Shown here: positions 46,794 to 48,867 of the stretch, piece after piece | How positions within the stretch are numbered: the stretch's first letter is position 1 | How the letters are laid out: each line of letters opens with the position of its first letter | DNA from: Oscillospiraceae bacterium | Lineage (GTDB): Bacteria > Bacillota > Clostridia > Oscillospirales > Acutalibacteraceae | Direction of reading: 5' to 3' | Assembly: GCA_015065615.1 (NCBI GenBank) | Contig: SVPY01000019.1 | Location: forward strand, 1 to 48,867 | DNA: 48,867 nt | The notes under the pieces: model-generated | The model's database searches: none | Told to the model about the DNA's origin: nothing | The model's input: the letters and a program-made list of their open reading frames with translations, nothing else | Made by a program: the position numbers and the translations under genes

Positions 46794-48830
46794 TTGGATA
46801 TTTATGTTTCTAAAGATAGAGAAATAAACAGTTTTGAAAAAGCTCAGCTTGAAGTAAGAAAAATAATCAGCAAAGGTATAAACGAAAAAATAACAGTCCA
46901 CTTTGCAGAGGGCGAATATTATACAGGGGGTCTGGAGTTTTCAGAAGCTGATTCCGGTACAAGTGAGTGCCCTGTTACGTATAAAGCAGAGGGCAAGGCG
47001 GTTGTTCACGGCGGCGTGTATTTGAAATATACAGATTTTGAAGAATTAGATTCTGAAGAAAAAGAAAGATTACAAAACGATGCCAAAGAAAAAGTTGTGA
47101 AAACCGACCTTAAAAAATTCGGAATCACAAGAGAAAAAGTGGGCGAAATATGCGCTATCGGTTCCCACGGCACAGCAAATAAGTACGACGGCGCCGTGCT
47201 TAAGCCTTTGTGGTGCGAACTTTTTGTAAACGATAAAAGGCTTGAAATTGCAAGATATCCTAACGAAGGCTTTATATATACAGAGGAGCCCGTGCGCGAA
47301 GGCCAGGCAAAAGAGCCTACGGGTAAAATAAGGCTTTCTCAGGAAGAATGGGATAAATTAAGAAATCCTTTAGGCGATATAAGAAGAATTGATAAAGCTA
47401 CTGCCGAAAGAGTAAAAGGCTGGAAAAATATAAAGGATGTGTGGGTGTTCGGCTACCCGAAGTACGGCTGGGCGGATGAGAGTTCACCTGTAATCGATAT
47501 TGATACAGAAAAAAGAACTCTTGAAACCAAGTATGTAAGTATGTTTGGCATTTGCGAGCACGCACCTTATTACTTCTTTAACGTATTTGAAGAGCTGGAT
47601 AGTGAAAACGAATGGTATTTAGATAGAGAAAACCTGATTCTTTATTTATATAAACCACAGAATTTTGAAAATGCAGAAATTTGCCTTTCGTTTTCGAGCA
47701 AAGCTTTAATAAATATTAAGGGCTCAAGTTTTATTAATTTCGAAGGCTTTACTTTTGCTTCCACAAGAGCTAACTGTATTGATATAAACGGCAGTGATAT
47801 AAGTTTTTCAGATTGTGAAATTAAAAATATAGGCGGATGGGCAGTAAAAGGTAAGGCGGAGAATTTTATATTCAAAAATTCCCATATTCATCATATGGGC
47901 GAAGGCGGCATACTTCTTGAAGGCGGCGACAGAAACGTATTAAGAAAAAGCGGCAATCTTATTACAAATAATCACATTCACCATATTGCCGAAATTTTCA
48001 GAACTTACCGCCCTGCAGTTTGTGCTTTAGGCGTGGGAAGTGTGGTAAGCAATAACTGTATTCACGATTCTGCCCATATGGCAATAGGTTTCGGCGGTAA
48101 CGAGCATATTTTTGAATATAATGAAATATATAAGGTATGTACAATTGCCGATGATTCCAGCTCAATTTATTCCGGCCGCGATTATACTATTTGCGGTAAT
48201 AAAATAAGGTACAACTATTTCCACGATATAGGCAGTGTGGCAGATACTCAGCACATTGGTACTTTCGCTATGTATTGCGACGATAATTTAGGCGGAAACG
48301 AAATTTTCGGCAATATTATGGAAAGATGCCAGAGTGCACTTCTTTTACACGGTGGCCACGATATTATTTTCAAGAATAATTTAATTATCGATGCTACCGA
48401 AAGAAGCCGCTTCAGTTTGATGTTCCACGCTTACGGATATTGGGAGACTTTGGTTGAAGGCGGACTTCATAACCAGGTAGATGAACACTGGAAAACACTT
48501 AAAAAAGTTCCTTATAATAGTGAACTTTGGAAAAACACCTATCCCCATATTCTCGAATATTTAACCTGGGATCCCGAAACTGAGCAGAGATTTCCCCATT
48601 ACTGCATAATTGAAAATAATTTTATTGTAAATCACAAAGGAATTTCTGTTAACTTTAGCGCTTTTGAGGAAAAATACAAAAATATTTTCCGTAATAACGT
48701 AGAAATAAAGGATAAAGCTTTCCTTAATATTGTTAACGATAAAGAACTTAAAGTGGATTTTGCAAGGCTTCAAGAAATTCTTCCTGATTTTGAAACAATA
48801 CCTTTTGAAAAAATGGGATTACTCAAATAA
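46794..48830 (+). CDS. Right-handed parallel beta-helix protein (polysaccharide lyase/hydrolase-like)
   Basis: A 678-residue protein with no signal peptide. The opening (DIYVSKDREINSFEKAQ, then VHFAEGEYYTGGLEFSEADSGTSECPVTYKAEGKAVVHGG) is the standard start of a pectate-lyase-like helix. A second domain interrupts at about 110-290, and residues ~300-600 contain regular helix rungs with repeated N/H/G patterns (ITNNHIHHI, VSNNCIHDSAHMAIGFGGNEHIFEYNEIY, YCDDNLGGNEIFGNIM). Such enzymes cut or rearrange glycans; family cannot be named by eye. The start is TTG 46794, eight bases after AAAGGCGG. It may belong to the same glycan use as the AraC-linked hydrolases. Confidence 0.75.
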   Translation: MDIYVSKDREINSFEKAQLEVRKIISKGINEKITVHFAEGEYYTGGLEFSEADSGTSECPVTYKAEGKAVVHGGVYLKYTDFEELDSEEKERLQNDAKEKVVKTDLKKFGITREKVGEICAIGSHGTANKYDGAVLKPLWCELFVNDKRLEIARYPNEGFIYTEEPVREGQAKEPTGKIRLSQEEWDKLRNPLGDIRRIDKATAERVKGWKNIKDVWVFGYPKYGWADESSPVIDIDTEKRTLETKYVSMFGICEHAPYYFFNVFEELDSENEWYLDRENLILYLYKPQNFENAEICLSFSSKALINIKGSSFINFEGFTFASTRANCIDINGSDISFSDCEIKNIGGWAVKGKAENFIFKNSHIHHMGEGGILLEGGDRNVLRKSGNLITNNHIHHIAEIFRTYRPAVCALGVGSVVSNNCIHDSAHMAIGFGGNEHIFEYNEIYKVCTIADDSSSIYSGRDYTICGNKIRYNYFHDIGSVADTQHIGTFAMYCDDNLGGNEIFGNIMERCQSALLLHGGHDIIFKNNLIIDATERSRFSLMFHAYGYWETLVEGGLHNQVDEHWKTLKKVPYNSELWKNTYPHILEYLTWDPETEQRFPHYCIIENNFIVNHKGISVNFSAFEEKYKNIFRNNVEIKDKAFLNIVNDKELKVDFARLQEILPDFETIPFEKMGLLK

Positions 48831-48867
48831 ACAGGAAAGTAAGCTGTGAATTAAAAAATCGGGATGT
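48831..48867. other. Right edge
   Basis: Thirty-seven bases after the last stop codon; nothing recognisable. A ribosome-binding-like AGGAAAG is present but the window ends. Confidence 0.4.

Noticed and set aside
1-48867. Mobile elements, CRISPR arrays, tRNA or rRNA genes
   Set aside because: No transposase, integrase, phage structural gene, evenly spaced direct repeats, or tRNA/rRNA signature was seen on either strand.

Overview
The window looks like a chromosomal segment of an uncultured, low-GC, probably spore-forming gut Clostridium-class bacterium (Oscillospirales or a relative). The reasons are AG-rich Shine-Dalgarno sites, many TTG/GTG starts, consensus sigma-A promoters with 17-base spacers, Rho-independent terminators, a BofA-like sporulation protein, a manganese catalase of the spore-coat-associated type, a group D-like [FeFe] hydrogenase operon, and a Bacillus/Clostridium-type LexA box. 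I see no tRNA, rRNA, CRISPR array, transposase or phage module.

Region 1 (1-5.8 kb) is a sugar-catabolic cluster: the tail of a DUF4097 protein, an AraC regulator, a divergent six-hairpin glycosidase, a TIM-barrel sugar isomerase/epimerase and a nucleoside-hydrolase-like enzyme. Three of its 3' ends carry copies of one two-hairpin terminator element. Region 2 (5.8-13.8 kb) holds mostly single-gene units: an ECF S component, manganese catalase, an XRE/zinc-ribbon regulator, four GNAT-type or deformylase-like enzymes, an internally duplicated EamA transporter, and a TipA-type MerR regulator with a recognisable 19-base-spacer promoter. Three terminators here belong to a second related family.

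Region 3 (13.8-23 kb) is one leftward run of nine genes, probably a single operon from a strong promoter at 22983-23011: 2-hydroxyacid dehydrogenase, RlmD-type rRNA methyltransferase, M28 peptidase, acyl-ACP thioesterase, an unknown membrane protein, GNAT, an esterase/propeller protein, a Cof-type phosphatase and a 5'-nucleotidase. Region 4 (23-32.4 kb) has an Fe-S aldo/keto reductase with murD, then a second glycan locus: a TIM-barrel glycosidase-like protein, an AraC regulator, and an operon of a DUF5703/GH95-like hydrolase and a GH43-like propeller. A right-handed beta-helix protein at the far end (46.8-48.8 kb) may belong to the same type of glycan use.

Region 5 (32.5-41.4 kb) has rnr, bofA, nagA, two membrane proteins, an XRE/DUF6809 regulatory pair with a frameshifted second XRE gene, and the serC-serA serine operon. 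Region 6 (41.7-45.7 kb) is an operon DRTGG - GHKL ATPase - HydS-like [FeFe] hydrogenase - DRTGG - PHP phosphoesterase, a putative hydrogen/redox-sensing module. It is followed by a LexA-controlled SPL-family radical SAM gene.

The most notable non-coding structures are a roughly 130-base three-hairpin leader present twice (before 25750 and before bofA, with a partial third copy before nagA), and the covarying two-hairpin terminator element of region 1. All functional assignments come from reading the translations; no database search was run.
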